This document shows, piece after piece, positions 1 through 8,596 of a DNA stretch of 64,000 bases. Location: positions 1,364,001 to 1,428,000 of the forward strand of contig NZ_CP060295.1 of NCBI RefSeq assembly GCF_014302995.1, written 5' to 3'. Numbering within the stretch: position 1 is the first letter of the stretch; each line of letters starts with the position of its first letter. A model generated the notes under the pieces. It had not been told where the DNA came from and made no database searches. It saw nothing but the letters and a program-made list of their open reading frames with translations. This DNA comes from Variovorax sp. PAMC26660 (GTDB lineage: Bacteria > Pseudomonadota > Gammaproteobacteria > Burkholderiales > Burkholderiaceae_C). The translations under genes and the position numbers were made by a program.

Positions 1-513
1 AGCGGCGGCCGGTGCCGGCGTTCCCAGTTCGAGCAGATGGCCCGGTGGCGGCTCGATCAGCCCGGTGACCTCGACGATGCCCGCTGGCGTCTCGACCTCG
101 CCCAGCTTCGTGCGATCGACGAAATTGCGCTGCACCCAGCCGCGCTGCACCATCACCGCCTGCTCGCTGCCTTCGAGGGCGAACGGCGTCAGCACATAGA
201 AGCCGGGCACGCCGTGCATCTGGCGGTTGTCCAGGTAGACGCTCTGCGTCGGCAGCCACAGGCCACGCAGGCGCACGGGCCGGTGCAGCGCGTCGGAGGG
301 TTTTTCGAGCGCGAGGAATTCAGCCTGGGTCAGCGCCGGCTTCTGCTTCTGGGCGTCGATGTCGGCCTGCAGCGCTTCTTTTTGCGCGGCGCGCGACAGC
401 TGCCAGCGGCCGAGCGAAACGGTGGCGGCAAGCGTCAGCACGGCCGCGATGGTGATCAGCCAGAAGCGGCCAGGACGGCGGCGTTCTTCGGGGTACAGGG
501 GTTCAGGAGTCAC
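1..513 (-). CDS. SURF1 family cytochrome oxidase assembly protein (3' end cut by window)
   Basis: SURF1 proteins are inner-membrane factors that help insert heme a into subunit I of cytochrome c oxidase. The visible 171 residues hold the first membrane helix (about residues 15-35) followed by the family motif GRWQLSRAAQKEAL, then the periplasmic domain with LDNRQMHGVPGFYVLTPF. The second helix and the C-terminus lie past the left edge. The start is taken as GTG (513-511) because no ATG precedes the motif in this frame; there is no clear ribosome binding site, so the start is uncertain. The gene lies at the distal end of the cox operon, where SURF1 is usual in this group. Confidence 0.85.
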   Translation of the reverse strand, partial: MTPEPLYPEERRRPGRFWLITIAAVLTLAATVSLGRWQLSRAAQKEALQADIDAQKQKPALTQAEFLALEKPSDALHRPVRLRGLWLPTQSVYLDNRQMHGVPGFYVLTPFALEGSEQAVMVQRGWVQRNFVDRTKLGEVETPAGIVEVTGLIEPPPGHLLELGTPAPAAA

Positions 514-549
514 TGGAGGGAAAGGGGCGTGCGGCCGATAATGCGGGTC

Positions 550-771
550 ATGAAATATTTCGTTGCCCTGGTGTTCGTGGGCATCTTCGCGAGCCTCGCC
601 TTTGCACTGTTCTTCATGCTGAAGGACGGGCGCGACGGGCGCGCCAAAAGCGGTGGCATGGCGCGAGCGCTCACCTTTCGGATCGGCCTCTCGGTCTTTT
701 TGTTCCTCTGCATGCTGCTCGCCTGGAAACTCGGCTACATCCAGCCCACCGGGCTCCCGCTCGGCAAGTAG
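550..771 (+). CDS. Twin-transmembrane small protein (DUF2909 type)
   Basis: A 73-residue protein with two hydrophobic helices (about residues 2-20 and 40-60) separated by a short charged loop, DGRDGRAKSGG. This matches the small twin-helix proteins found beside cox operons in Betaproteobacteria. Their function is not established; a role near the oxidase is inferred only from location. ATG 550 begins MKYFVAL; an in-frame ATG at 541 would add three residues. It runs opposite to the cox genes and converges on coxC across a strong shared terminator. Confidence 0.7.
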   Translation: MKYFVALVFVGIFASLAFALFFMLKDGRDGRAKSGGMARALTFRIGLSVFLFLCMLLAWKLGYIQPTGLPLGK

Positions 772-797
772 GTGGTGCTCGTTCCAGGAGAACCATG

Positions 798-824
798 AAA
801 AAGGCGCCTTGCGGCGCCTTTTTT
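798..824. terminator. Bidirectional Rho-independent terminator
   Basis: An A-run, then GGCGCC-TTGC-GGCGCC, then a T-run. It lies between the convergent ends of the DUF2909 gene and coxC and can terminate in both directions. Confidence 0.85.
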
Positions 825-848
825 GTGGAATGCCGAGAGGTTCTTCGC

Positions 849-1730
849 TCAAAGCCAATAGACCAGCATGTAAAGGCCGAGCCAGACCACGTCCACGAAG
901 TGCCAGTACCAGGCCGCACCCTCGAAGCCGAAGTGGCGTTCGGGCGTGAAGTGGCCCTTCTGCAGCCGCAGCGTGATGAACAGCAGCATCAGCATGCCGA
1001 TGAACACGTGCAGGCCGTGGAAGCCGGTCAGCATGAAGAAGGTCGAACCATAGGTGCCCGAGCTGAGCTTGAGGTTCAGTTCGGTGTACAGGTGGTGGTA
1101 TTCATAACCCTGCACGCCCAGGAAGACGATGCCGAGCAGCACGGTGAGCCACATGAAGCGGATCGTTTGTGCGCGGTGGCCGGCACGCAGCGCGTGGTGG
1201 GCAATGGTGAGCGTCACGCCCGAGCTGAGCAGCAGCGCAGTGTTGATCGTGGGCAGCCAGAACGGGCCGACTGTCTGGAAGGGCTCGACGATGCCGGCCG
1301 GCGAACCAGTGGCACCAGCGGCCACGCTGGGCCACACGGCCTTGAAGTCGGGCCAGAGGATCGCGTTGTCCAGGCTGCCGAGCGTCGGCAGCGCATGGGT
1401 GCGGGCCCACCACAGCGCCGTGAAGAAGGCGCCGAAGAACATCACCTCGGAGAAGATGAACCAGCTCATGCTCCAGCGGAACGAGAGGTCGACCTTGTGG
1501 CCGTACTGCCCGGTCTCGCTTTCGCCGATGGCGGCGCGGAACCACACGAAGAGCGTGCCGAGCCAGACCATCATGCCGGCCAGCAGGGACCAGGAGCCCC
1601 ACGCGTGCCCGTTGATCCATTGCGCCGCGCCGAGGATGACGAAGAACAGGCCGGTCGCAGCCATGACCGGATAGGCCGATGGTCCGGGCACGAAGTAGTA
1701 GGGCGTGGTGCCGTGGGTGGTTGAACTCAT
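849..1730 (-). CDS. ctaE: Cytochrome c oxidase subunit III
   Basis: Third core subunit of the heme-copper oxidase in the inner membrane. It carries no cofactor and stabilises subunit I and its proton-uptake path. The protein is 293 residues, normal for the family, with seven hydrophobic segments and conserved stretches such as RWSMSWFIFSEVMFF, the glycine-rich TGFHGLHVFIG near the C-terminus and WYWHFVDVVWLGLY at the end. It starts with MSSTTHGTTPYYFVPGPSAYP, typical of betaproteobacterial CoxC. It follows ctaG and the DUF2970 gene in the same direction and is probably co-transcribed with them. Confidence 0.97.
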   Translation of the reverse strand: MSSTTHGTTPYYFVPGPSAYPVMAATGLFFVILGAAQWINGHAWGSWSLLAGMMVWLGTLFVWFRAAIGESETGQYGHKVDLSFRWSMSWFIFSEVMFFGAFFTALWWARTHALPTLGSLDNAILWPDFKAVWPSVAAGATGSPAGIVEPFQTVGPFWLPTINTALLLSSGVTLTIAHHALRAGHRAQTIRFMWLTVLLGIVFLGVQGYEYHHLYTELNLKLSSGTYGSTFFMLTGFHGLHVFIGMLMLLFITLRLQKGHFTPERHFGFEGAAWYWHFVDVVWLGLYMLVYWL

Positions 1731-1793
1731 ATCAGCTCCTGGCTTTCTTTCTTCTCTCGATTCAATGGATTCTGGCTAGCGTGGGTATCTTCG

Positions 1794-2003
1794 TCAGGCC
1801 GCGACCACAAGGCGCACCAGCAGCACCAGCCCCACCACGAAGACGATCACGGCCACGAACGCCACCGCAATGATGTGCAGCGGGTTCAGCTTGCCCAGGT
1901 CTTCCTGGTAGGCGCTGTTCTTGCGAACGCCGAAGAACGACCACCCCACCGCCTTCACCGTGTCCCACAGCGAAGCCTTCGGCTTGCCTGAAGGAACGGT
2001 CAC
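1794..2003 (-). CDS. DUF2970 small membrane protein
   Basis: A 69-residue protein with one C-terminal membrane helix (about residues 42-68) after a soluble stretch containing WSFFGVRKNSAYQEDLGKL, the conserved core of DUF2970. Its function is unknown; the family occurs almost only inside cox operons, so an accessory role for the oxidase is inferred. It starts with GTG whose last two bases fall in the ctaG stop codon (a GTGA overlap), which points to translational coupling with ctaG. Confidence 0.85.
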   Translation of the reverse strand: MTVPSGKPKASLWDTVKAVGWSFFGVRKNSAYQEDLGKLNPLHIIAVAFVAVIVFVVGLVLLVRLVVAA

Positions 2004-2626
2004 GAGCGCGGCTCATTGACGGCATTCGAGTTGGCCGCCACCGGCGCCGGCGGCGTCTTGCCGCCCACCTCGAAGAAGGTGTACGACAGGGTGATGGTCT
2101 TCACGTCCTTGGAAATCTTGGGGTCGATCACGAATGCGACCGGCCACTGCTTCTTCTCGCCCGGATCGAGCGTGTACTGGTTGAAGCAAAAGCACTCGAG
2201 CTTGTTGAAGTAGGGCGCCGCCTGCTGCGGCGCGTAGCTCGGAATGGCCTGCGCGGCCATGCGGCGGTTCTGCACGTTCTGGAACTCGTACATCACCGTG
2301 TTGAGCTGGCCCGGATGCACTTCGATGGTCCGCTCCGCGGGCTTGAAGTCCCAGAGGCCGCCGCGCACGTTCGAGTCGAACTCGACCGTGATGGTGCGGC
2401 TCATGTCGACCTGCGTGTTGTCGGGCACACGCACGTTCTTGCCGCCGCTGGCGCCGCCGGGCACCTCGAGCTCGGAGAGCGCCAGGATGTTGATGCCCGT
2501 CATCTCGCAGATGGCGCGGTACATCGGCACCAGCGCATAGCCGAAGGCGAACATGCCGCAGGCCACGATGGCCAGCTTGCCGACCATGCGGACGTTGGCG
2601 CGCTGGATGCGTTGACCGAGACTCAT
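2000..2626 (-). CDS. ctaG: Cytochrome c oxidase copper chaperone CtaG/Cox11
   Basis: Delivers copper to the CuB site of subunit I. The protein is 208 residues, with one N-terminal membrane helix (about residues 14-36) and a periplasmic immunoglobulin-like domain. The copper-binding CFCF motif is present (Cys145 and Cys147, in LECFCFNQYTLDPGE), as are the conserved YRAICEMTGIN stretch after the helix and the C-terminal TLSYTFFEV. It lies between the small assembly gene and the DUF2970 gene, as in other Burkholderiales. Confidence 0.96.
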   Translation of the reverse strand: MSLGQRIQRANVRMVGKLAIVACGMFAFGYALVPMYRAICEMTGINILALSELEVPGGASGGKNVRVPDNTQVDMSRTITVEFDSNVRGGLWDFKPAERTIEVHPGQLNTVMYEFQNVQNRRMAAQAIPSYAPQQAAPYFNKLECFCFNQYTLDPGEKKQWPVAFVIDPKISKDVKTITLSYTFFEVGGKTPPAPVAANSNAVNEPRS

Positions 2627-2654
2627 GCTGCTGCTCCCGTTCGGTTGCCGGCGG

Positions 2655-2771
2655 TCAACGACCGCCGAAGAAGACCATGCGGACGATGAAACCGATGAAG
2701 AAGATCACCGCGATGGAAGCCAGCGTGAGCCCCATGCGTCGGTTGTTCTTTCTTTGCTCAGGCGTGGTCAT
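2655..2771 (-). CDS. Cytochrome oxidase small assembly protein
   Basis: A 38-residue single-helix protein starting MTTPEQRKNNRRMGLTLAS and ending RMVFFGGR. One hydrophobic helix covers about residues 13-34. Small proteins of this form between ctaD and ctaG are conserved in Burkholderiales and are named as small oxidase assembly proteins; the precise role is not known to me. The ORF fits the 180-bp gap between subunit I and ctaG, has an ATG start and a TGA stop, and lies in the operon direction. Confidence 0.75.
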   Translation of the reverse strand: MTTPEQRKNNRRMGLTLASIAVIFFIGFIVRMVFFGGR

Positions 2772-2805
2772 CGTCGTGCGGTCGCTTGGCTTGGCTGGCT
2801 GCCGA

Positions 2806-4446
2806 TCAACCGATCACCTTGGTGGCGGTGATGTCCAGCTTGGGCGGGTTCTCGAAGGTGTGGAACGGTGCGGGCGAAGGCACTTCCCATTCGAGGCCTT
2901 CGGCGCCTTCCCATGGCTTTTGTGCAGCCTTCTCGCCCTTGCCGCGCATGGTCGGCAACACGACGAACAGGAAGAAGTAGACCTGGGCGAAACCGAAGAA
3001 GAAGGCACCGACAGACGCCACGGCGTTGAAGTCGGCAAACTGCATCGGGTAGTCGGCATAGCGTCGCGGCATGCCGGCCAGGCCCAGGAAGTGCATCGGG
3101 AAGAAGGTGACGTTGAACGAGATCAACGACCACCAGAAGTGAACCTTGCCGCGCGTTTCGTTGTACATCACGCCGGTCCACTTGGGCACCCAGTAGTAGA
3201 AGCCCGAGAACATGGCGAACAGCGAGCCTGCCACCAGCACGTAGTGGAAGTGGGCCACCACGTAGTACGTGTCCTGCAGTTGCGTGTCGATCGGCGCGAC
3301 TGCGAGGATCAGGCCGGTGAAGCCGCCCATCGTGAACACGAAGATGAAGCCGACCGCGAACAGCATGGGCGTCTCGAAGGTCATCGAGCCCTGCCACATC
3401 GTCGCGATCCAGTTGAAGATCTTCACGGCCGTGGGCACCGCGATCAGCATCGTCGCGTACATGAAGAACAGCTGGCCGGTGAGCGGCATGCCGGTCGTGA
3501 ACATGTGGTGCGCCCACACGATGAACGACAGGATGGCAATCGACGAGGTGGCGTACACCATCGAGGCGTAGCCGAACAGGCGTTTGCGGGCAAAGGCCGG
3601 CACCACCTGGCTGATGATGCCGAAGGCCGGCAAGATCATGATGTAAACCTCGGGGTGGCCGAAGAACCAGAAGATGTGCTGGTACATCACCGGGTCGCCG
3701 CCACCGGCGGGGTTGAAGAAGCTGGTGCCGAAGTGGCGGTCGGTCAGCGTCATCGTGATGGCGCCTGCGAGCACGGGCATCACGGCGATCAGCAGGTAGG
3801 CGGTGATGAGCCAGGTCCAGCAGAACATCGGCATCTTCATCAGCGTCATGCCGGGGGCGCGCATGTTCAGGATGGTCACGATGATGTTGATCGAACCCAT
3901 GATCGACGAGGCGCCCATGATGTGCATCGCGAAGATGCCGGCGTCCATCGAGGGGCCCATCTGCAGCGTGAGCGGCGCGTAGAGCGTCCAGCCTGCAGCG
4001 GGTGCGCCGCCGGGCATGAAGAACGAACCGACCAGCATCAACGCCGCGGGAATCAGCAGCCAGAAGCTGAAGTTGTTCATGCGCGCGAACGCCATGTCGG
4101 AGGCGCCCACCTGCAGCGGGATCATCCAGTTCGCGAAGCCCACGAAGGCCGGCATGATGGCGCCGAACACCATGATCAGGCCGTGCATGGTGGTGAACTG
4201 GTTGAACAGTTCGGGGTTCACCAGTTGCAGGCCGGGCTGGAACAGCTCGGCGCGGATCAGCAGCGCGAGCACACCGCCCACCATCAGCATCGTGAAGCTG
4301 AACAGCAGGTAGAGCGTGCCGATGTCCTTGTGGTTGGTCGCGAAGACCCAGCGGCGCCAGCCGGTGGGCGCCCCGTGATGCTCGTCGTGGCCGTCGTGTG
4401 CGTGGTCGCCGGGGGCGTGACCGTGGGGGTCGAGGACTGCACTCAT
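2806..4446 (-). CDS. ctaD: Cytochrome c oxidase subunit I
   Basis: Catalytic subunit carrying heme a and the heme a3-CuB centre, where oxygen is reduced. The protein is 546 residues with about 12 membrane helices. Key residues are visible: His88 (TMHG, heme a), His264 with Tyr268 in GHPEVY (CuB and the crosslinked tyrosine), the His313-His314 pair (CuB), and His399/His401 in VAHFHYVL (the two hemes). ATG 4446 was chosen over an upstream in-frame start because AAGGA lies at the right distance and the upstream residues overlap subunit II coding. The first 25 residues are rich in His and Asp, which is common in this clade. Confidence 0.98.
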   Translation of the reverse strand: MSAVLDPHGHAPGDHAHDGHDEHHGAPTGWRRWVFATNHKDIGTLYLLFSFTMLMVGGVLALLIRAELFQPGLQLVNPELFNQFTTMHGLIMVFGAIMPAFVGFANWMIPLQVGASDMAFARMNNFSFWLLIPAALMLVGSFFMPGGAPAAGWTLYAPLTLQMGPSMDAGIFAMHIMGASSIMGSINIIVTILNMRAPGMTLMKMPMFCWTWLITAYLLIAVMPVLAGAITMTLTDRHFGTSFFNPAGGGDPVMYQHIFWFFGHPEVYIMILPAFGIISQVVPAFARKRLFGYASMVYATSSIAILSFIVWAHHMFTTGMPLTGQLFFMYATMLIAVPTAVKIFNWIATMWQGSMTFETPMLFAVGFIFVFTMGGFTGLILAVAPIDTQLQDTYYVVAHFHYVLVAGSLFAMFSGFYYWVPKWTGVMYNETRGKVHFWWSLISFNVTFFPMHFLGLAGMPRRYADYPMQFADFNAVASVGAFFFGFAQVYFFLFVVLPTMRGKGEKAAQKPWEGAEGLEWEVPSPAPFHTFENPPKLDITATKVIG

Positions 4447-4489
4447 TTCGTTGTTCCTTGCAATTTCTTCTTCGCGGGGCGCTGCCGGG

Positions 4490-5668
4490 TCACTTGCCGC
4501 GCAGGGCAAGCACTTCGGCCGGCTGCACCAGCTGGCCCGTCTTGTTCGACCAGCTGTTCTTGGTGTACGTGGCCACTGCCGCGAGGTCGGTATCGCTCAG
4601 TTGTTTCCAGGACGGCATCGCGCCGTTGTTCTGGCCGTTGAGCAGCACGTGCAATTGCACCGAGTGATCGGCGTCGAGCACCTTCGGATCGCCGTCGAGC
4701 GCCTTGATCGGGCCCGCGCCCTTGCCGTTGGCCTGGTGGCAGGCGGCGCAATTGGAGGCATAGACCTTCTCGCCGCGAACCAGCATGTCGGGCAGCGTCC
4801 AGACCTTGGTCGGGTCGTCGAGCTTGGCGGCGGCGACCTTGCGCTGGTCGGCCACCCAGGCCGTGTAGTCACCGGCCGAAACCACCTTCACGTGGATCGG
4901 CATGTAGGCGTGTTCCTTGCCGCACAGTTCCTGGCACTGGCCGTAGTAATCGCCGATGGTCTCGGCACGGAACCAGGTGTCGCGCACGAAGCCGGGAATC
5001 GCGTCCTGCTTGAGGCCCAGTTGCGGCACGGCGAACGCGTGGATCACGTCGTTGGCGGTGGTGATGATGCGGATCTTCTTGTTGACCGGCACCACCAGCG
5101 GGTAGTCGACCTTGAGCAGGTAGTCGTCGGGCATCACGCCCTTGGCGCCTGCATCGGACATCGCGCGCTGCGAGCTGTCGAGCGTGGAGATGAAGGCCAG
5201 GCCCTCGCCTTCGCCGTTCAGGTAGTCGTAGCCCCACTTCCACTGGTAGCCCGTGGTCTTGATCGTGAGGTCGGCGTTGGTGGTGTCCTTCTGGGCCACC
5301 AGCACCTTGGTGGCGGGCAGCGCCATCACGATCACGATGAGGAAAGGCACGATGGTCCAGATGACCTCGACCACCACCGATTCATGGAAGTTGGCCGCCT
5401 TGTGGCCGACCGACTTGCGGTGCTTCCAGATCGAATAGAACATGACCGCGAACACGGAGACGAAGATGACCGTGCACAGAATCATCATGACCGTGTGCAG
5501 GAAATGCTGTTCCTGCGCGATCTTGGTCACACCGACCGGAAGATTCAGCTGGCGCACCGAAGGGCCGCCGGGCAGATCGTTGACTGCGTGCGCCGCGCTG
5601 CTGAACGCCGCGCCGGCCGCCAGCAACAGATTCGCCGGCCTGTACTTATTGCGCCAAATGCTCTTCAT
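4490..5668 (-). CDS. ctaC: Cytochrome c oxidase subunit II with fused cytochrome c domain
   Basis: Takes electrons from cytochrome c into the oxidase through CuA. The 392-residue protein has a signal sequence, two membrane helices (about 55-80 and 97-118) and a periplasmic cupredoxin domain with CuA ligands His210, Cys245, Glu247, Cys249, His253 and Met256. A C-terminal class I cytochrome c domain (about residues 295-380) carries the heme-attachment motif CAACH (307-311) and a likely axial Met351. The fused heme domain makes this a caa3-like subunit II. ATG 5668 was preferred; an in-frame GTG at 5677 adds three residues. Confidence 0.96.
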   Translation of the reverse strand: MKSIWRNKYRPANLLLAAGAAFSSAAHAVNDLPGGPSVRQLNLPVGVTKIAQEQHFLHTVMMILCTVIFVSVFAVMFYSIWKHRKSVGHKAANFHESVVVEVIWTIVPFLIVIVMALPATKVLVAQKDTTNADLTIKTTGYQWKWGYDYLNGEGEGLAFISTLDSSQRAMSDAGAKGVMPDDYLLKVDYPLVVPVNKKIRIITTANDVIHAFAVPQLGLKQDAIPGFVRDTWFRAETIGDYYGQCQELCGKEHAYMPIHVKVVSAGDYTAWVADQRKVAAAKLDDPTKVWTLPDMLVRGEKVYASNCAACHQANGKGAGPIKALDGDPKVLDADHSVQLHVLLNGQNNGAMPSWKQLSDTDLAAVATYTKNSWSNKTGQLVQPAEVLALRGK

Positions 5669-5728
5669 CGTGTTCACGTTTCTTCAATTTTTCGACAAAC
5701 CCAACCGTGCAGCACTGCGCGAGCCCCC

Positions 5729-6205
5729 TCAGGCGCCGCGCAACGCCATTCGAATCTCGCGGGCCAACGCCGCTCGCAACTCCGGGCGTACATAGCGCCC
5801 TACCCTGACCGATCGACCCTGTCCCGAGACCTCGATCAGCGAGCGATCGCCGGTCTGCGGTTCGATCCGCACCTGGTGCGGAAGAAATTCCGTGCGTTCG
5901 TAGTGCCCACCGTTCTCGAGCTCCACGACAAGTCGCCCACCCTGCAGCGCGATCTTCTCGCCATCGGTCGCGTGCCGTGCGTACACCATGAACGCAAACC
6001 CGACAGCGGCCAGTTCGAGCCAGGCAAATGGCAGCACCAGCGGCGCACCGTGCAGCCAGAACACCGTGCCTGTGCCGAGCGATACCACGCACAGCGAGGC
6101 ATAGAGCCAGGCAAGCTGGCTCGGCGTCACCGAGCAATTGCGCTTCAGGAACCAGTGGATGCTCTGGCCTGAAACGGTGGCAAATCGAAACACGGAATTC
6201 GACAC
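5729..6205 (-). CDS. DUF2244 membrane protein
   Basis: A protein of about 158 residues starting near SNSVFRFATVSGQSIHWFLKRNCSVTP. It has two close membrane helices (about residues 35-55 and 60-80) and a C-terminal domain containing EFLPHQVRIEP and RSVRVGRYVRPELR, as in DUF2244 proteins found upstream of cox genes. Function is unknown. The start is uncertain: no ATG is available, GTG 6205 fits the family's usual beginning, and a GTG at 6304 would add 33 atypical residues. It is probably the first gene of the cox operon, followed by ctaC after about 60 bp. Confidence 0.7.
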   Translation of the reverse strand: MSNSVFRFATVSGQSIHWFLKRNCSVTPSQLAWLYASLCVVSLGTGTVFWLHGAPLVLPFAWLELAAVGFAFMVYARHATDGEKIALQGGRLVVELENGGHYERTEFLPHQVRIEPQTGDRSLIEVSGQGRSVRVGRYVRPELRAALAREIRMALRGA

Positions 6206-6377
6206 GGGCGAGTTCAGCAAATCGGAGCGTCGATGGCCGCCAAACCCCTCGTACAAACAGGATCCGACACCCCTCGATCGCGGGACAATACCCGCGAGTT
6301 TCACGCAACGGCGGATTGTAGCGGGTAGATATCTGCACCCGAGTGCCGCATGGGACGCCTACGGGTCACTACTAGTA

Positions 6378-6412
6378 GGCAAAAAACAGCCCGTGCGTCA
6401 GGCGTTTTTGCC
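6378..6412 (-). terminator. Terminator after the bioC-like gene
   Basis: On the minus strand, GGCAAAAACGCC pairs with GGCTGTTTTTTGCC around a 9-nt loop, 18 bp past the stop of the bioC-like gene. The A/T-rich outer stem lets it work in either direction. It separates bioC from the cox operon promoter region. Confidence 0.65.
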
Positions 6413-6429
6413 ACGCAATCAACAGCCGA

Positions 6430-7344
6430 TCACGCGCCCGGACGACCCCGTTGAAGCATCGATCGCATCTCGCGCAACGACACCGCGCTTTCGGCCGACA
6501 ACGACACGCGCGGCGTCGGCTTGAAGGCATGGCCGTAGATGACCTCGAAGGTCAGTGCGATGTGGCCCGCAGCACCCTCGGCGGGCGCGAGTTCGGGCAG
6601 CGCCGTCTTCAGCGCCTTGTGCCACGTCTTGCCACGCAACGCGCCGAAGCGCGCCGGATGCAGGTTGCGCCCGAGCGTGCGCAGCTCGGCCAGCGCCGCC
6701 TCGGGTGTGGCCCAGGTCAATACGATGCGCTCCATGTCCATCACCGGCTCGGCGAAGCCCGCGTGCACCAGCATGTCGCCCCAGTCGTGCATGTCGGTGT
6801 ACTCGTGGCCCGCAGCGGGCCAGCCCAGCCGGGCATGCAGCGCGCGCAACTCGCGCACGGTGTCGGGCCCGAGGCAGGAGAACATCAGGAAGCCGTCGGT
6901 CGCCACCAGCCGGTGCCATTGCGAGATCAGCGCCTCAGGGTCGGCCGCCATGTGCAGCGACATGTTGGCCCAGAGCAGGTCGACGCCCTCTTCGGGCGGC
7001 GCATCGAAGCGCGCCTTGCCGCCTTGCCAGCGGCGCGCGCTCCACCAAGGGGCGGCCAGCGCTTCGCCGGTCGCGGCGGCCAGCGCCGGCTCGGGTTCGA
7101 TCACGAAGGAGGCTGCGTCGCGATAGCGCTTGGCCACCAGTTCATGCGCCTCGAGCCCGCCGCGCAGCGGAGCCCAATCGGCCCATGAGCTGGGCTGGGC
7201 CTTGATCCATTGCAGCCGGTCTTCCATCCGGCGGCCGATTTCCTCGTGCAGCCAGGGCGAGCCATCGGCGGGCGCGAGCCGACGCCAGCGGGCTGCCGCC
7301 GTTGGGTCGATGGTCGGCGGTCTTCTTGCGGGGTCGGTGGCCAT
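6430..7344 (-). CDS. bioC: BioC-like SAM methyltransferase
   Basis: A 304-residue class I methyltransferase-like protein. BioC methylates malonyl-ACP to start pimeloyl chain synthesis for biotin. The second half fits the family: DLLWANMSLHMAADPEALISQW followed by GFLMFSCLGPDTVRELR and YTDMHDWGDMLVHAGFAEPVMDMERI. The usual SAM-binding motif I (an acidic residue followed by GxG) is not recognisable; PLRGGLEAHELV and FVIEPEP stand in its place, as in a divergent betaproteobacterial branch. Activity is therefore likely but not certain. It diverges from comF with only 23 bp between starts, so the promoters overlap. Confidence 0.72.
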   Translation of the reverse strand: MATDPARRPPTIDPTAAARWRRLAPADGSPWLHEEIGRRMEDRLQWIKAQPSSWADWAPLRGGLEAHELVAKRYRDAASFVIEPEPALAAATGEALAAPWWSARRWQGGKARFDAPPEEGVDLLWANMSLHMAADPEALISQWHRLVATDGFLMFSCLGPDTVRELRALHARLGWPAAGHEYTDMHDWGDMLVHAGFAEPVMDMERIVLTWATPEAALAELRTLGRNLHPARFGALRGKTWHKALKTALPELAPAEGAAGHIALTFEVIYGHAFKPTPRVSLSAESAVSLREMRSMLQRGRPGA

Positions 7345-7367
7345 GGGGCCGTGAGTATATTGAGCCC

Positions 7368-8093
7368 ATGTTCAGCCATCAGGCCTTGAGGCCATTCCGG
7401 CCTTTCACTTCGCTGCTCGCACGGCTGCCCAGCCAGTGCGAAGTCTGCCGCGCATGGCCCTCGCAGCCTGTGTGCGATGCCTGCGTGGCGCGCTTCGCCC
7501 CGCCGATGGCGCGTTGCAGCGGCTGCGCCCTGCCGGTGCCCGAGGGCGTGACCCGATGCGGCGAATGCCTGCGCCACCCGCCGCCACTGGACGTCTGCCT
7601 GACCGCCTGCACCTACGCATGGCCCTGGCCGGACTGCATCGCCCGCTTCAAGTTCGATGGCGACGCAGGATGGGCCGGCCCGCTCGCCACGCTACTGCGC
7701 AGCGCGCCCTGGGTGGAGCCCGCGCTGGAGCAGTGCGACATCGTGCTGCCGATGCCGCTGGCGCCCGGTCGGCTGCGCGAGCGCGGCTTCAACCAGGCGC
7801 ACGAACTGGCGCGGCGCCTGTCCCCCGCCAAGACCGATGCCACCTTGCTGCTGCGCACGCGCGAAACGCCGGCCCAGAGCGGCCTGGCGCGTGCAGAACG
7901 CCTGCGCAATCTGCGCGGCGCCTTTGCCGTGGAGCCCCTGCGCGCGGACAAGGTACGAGGCCGGCGCATCGTGCTGGTCGACGACGTGATGACCAGCGGC
8001 GCCTCGCTGTTCACAGCGGCCGAAGCCCTGCGGCTGGCCGGCGCGGTCCACATCACCGCGATCGCGCTGGCCCGCACCGACCCGCCCCGCTGA
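7368..8093 (+). CDS. ComF/GntX family phosphoribosyltransferase-like protein
   Basis: A 241-residue protein. The N-terminal 60 residues hold paired cysteines (CEVC, CDAC, CSGC, CGEC) that form a zinc-ribbon-like double-cysteine domain. The C-terminal part is a type I phosphoribosyltransferase fold with the PRPP motif RIVLVDDVMTSGAS near residue 205 and the RGFNQAHELAR stretch. ComF proteins are linked to DNA uptake in some bacteria; in others the role is unclear. ATG 7368 gives the usual short N-terminus. trmL follows 41 bp downstream on the same strand. Confidence 0.92.
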   Translation: MFSHQALRPFRPFTSLLARLPSQCEVCRAWPSQPVCDACVARFAPPMARCSGCALPVPEGVTRCGECLRHPPPLDVCLTACTYAWPWPDCIARFKFDGDAGWAGPLATLLRSAPWVEPALEQCDIVLPMPLAPGRLRERGFNQAHELARRLSPAKTDATLLLRTRETPAQSGLARAERLRNLRGAFAVEPLRADKVRGRRIVLVDDVMTSGASLFTAAEALRLAGAVHITAIALARTDPPR

Positions 8094-8134
8094 CACGGCG
8101 TGAATCACGGCCTCGGCCCGTCGACAATCGGCGC

Positions 8135-8596
8135 ATGTTCCATATCGTCCTGGTCCACCCCGAAATTCCGCCCAACACCGGCAACGTGATCCGGCTGGCC
8201 GCCAACACTGGCTGCACCCTGCACCTGGTCGAGCCGCTCGGCTTTTCGATGGACGACCGCCTGCTGCGCCGCGCCGGGCTTGACTATCACGAGTACGCCG
8301 AGGTCAAGCGCCACGCCGACTGGCAGGCGCTGCTCGATGCAGAACGGCCTGCCGCCGACCGCATGTTCGCCCTGACCACGCGCGGCACGCGCGCCGTGCA
8401 CGACGTGCACTTCCAGCCTGGCGACTGGCTGGTGTTCGGCTCGGAAACCAGCGGACTCCCGCCGGCAGTGCGCGACGGTTTCGCCGAGCCGCAGCGCCTG
8501 CGGCTGCCGATGCGCGAAGGCCAGCGCAGCCTGAATCTCTCGAACGCGGTGGCCGTGACGGTGTTCGAGGCCTGGCGCCAGAACGGCTTCGGCTGA
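8135..8596 (+). CDS. trmL: tRNA (cytidine/uridine-34-2'-O)-methyltransferase
   Basis: SPOUT-class enzyme that 2'-O-methylates the wobble nucleotide of certain leucine tRNAs. It is 153 residues, the usual length. Motifs are intact: PEIPPNTGNVIRLAANTG at the N-terminus (substrate side), VFGSETSGLP (motif 2) and RSLNLSNAVAVTVFEAWRQ (motif 3, forming the knot). The ATG at 8135 starts MFHIVLVHPEIPPNTG, the family consensus. It follows comF in the same direction. A GTCGCC/GGCGAC hairpin without a T-run follows the gene (8614-8631). Confidence 0.95.
   Translation: MFHIVLVHPEIPPNTGNVIRLAANTGCTLHLVEPLGFSMDDRLLRRAGLDYHEYAEVKRHADWQALLDAERPAADRMFALTTRGTRAVHDVHFQPGDWLVFGSETSGLPPAVRDGFAEPQRLRLPMREGQRSLNLSNAVAVTVFEAWRQNGFG

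Noticed and set aside
2677..4641. Long plus-strand open frame opposite ctaD
   Set aside because: It mirrors subunit I codon by codon, is unusually rich in His, Arg and Glu, matches no family, and has no start context; it is a GC-bias shadow.
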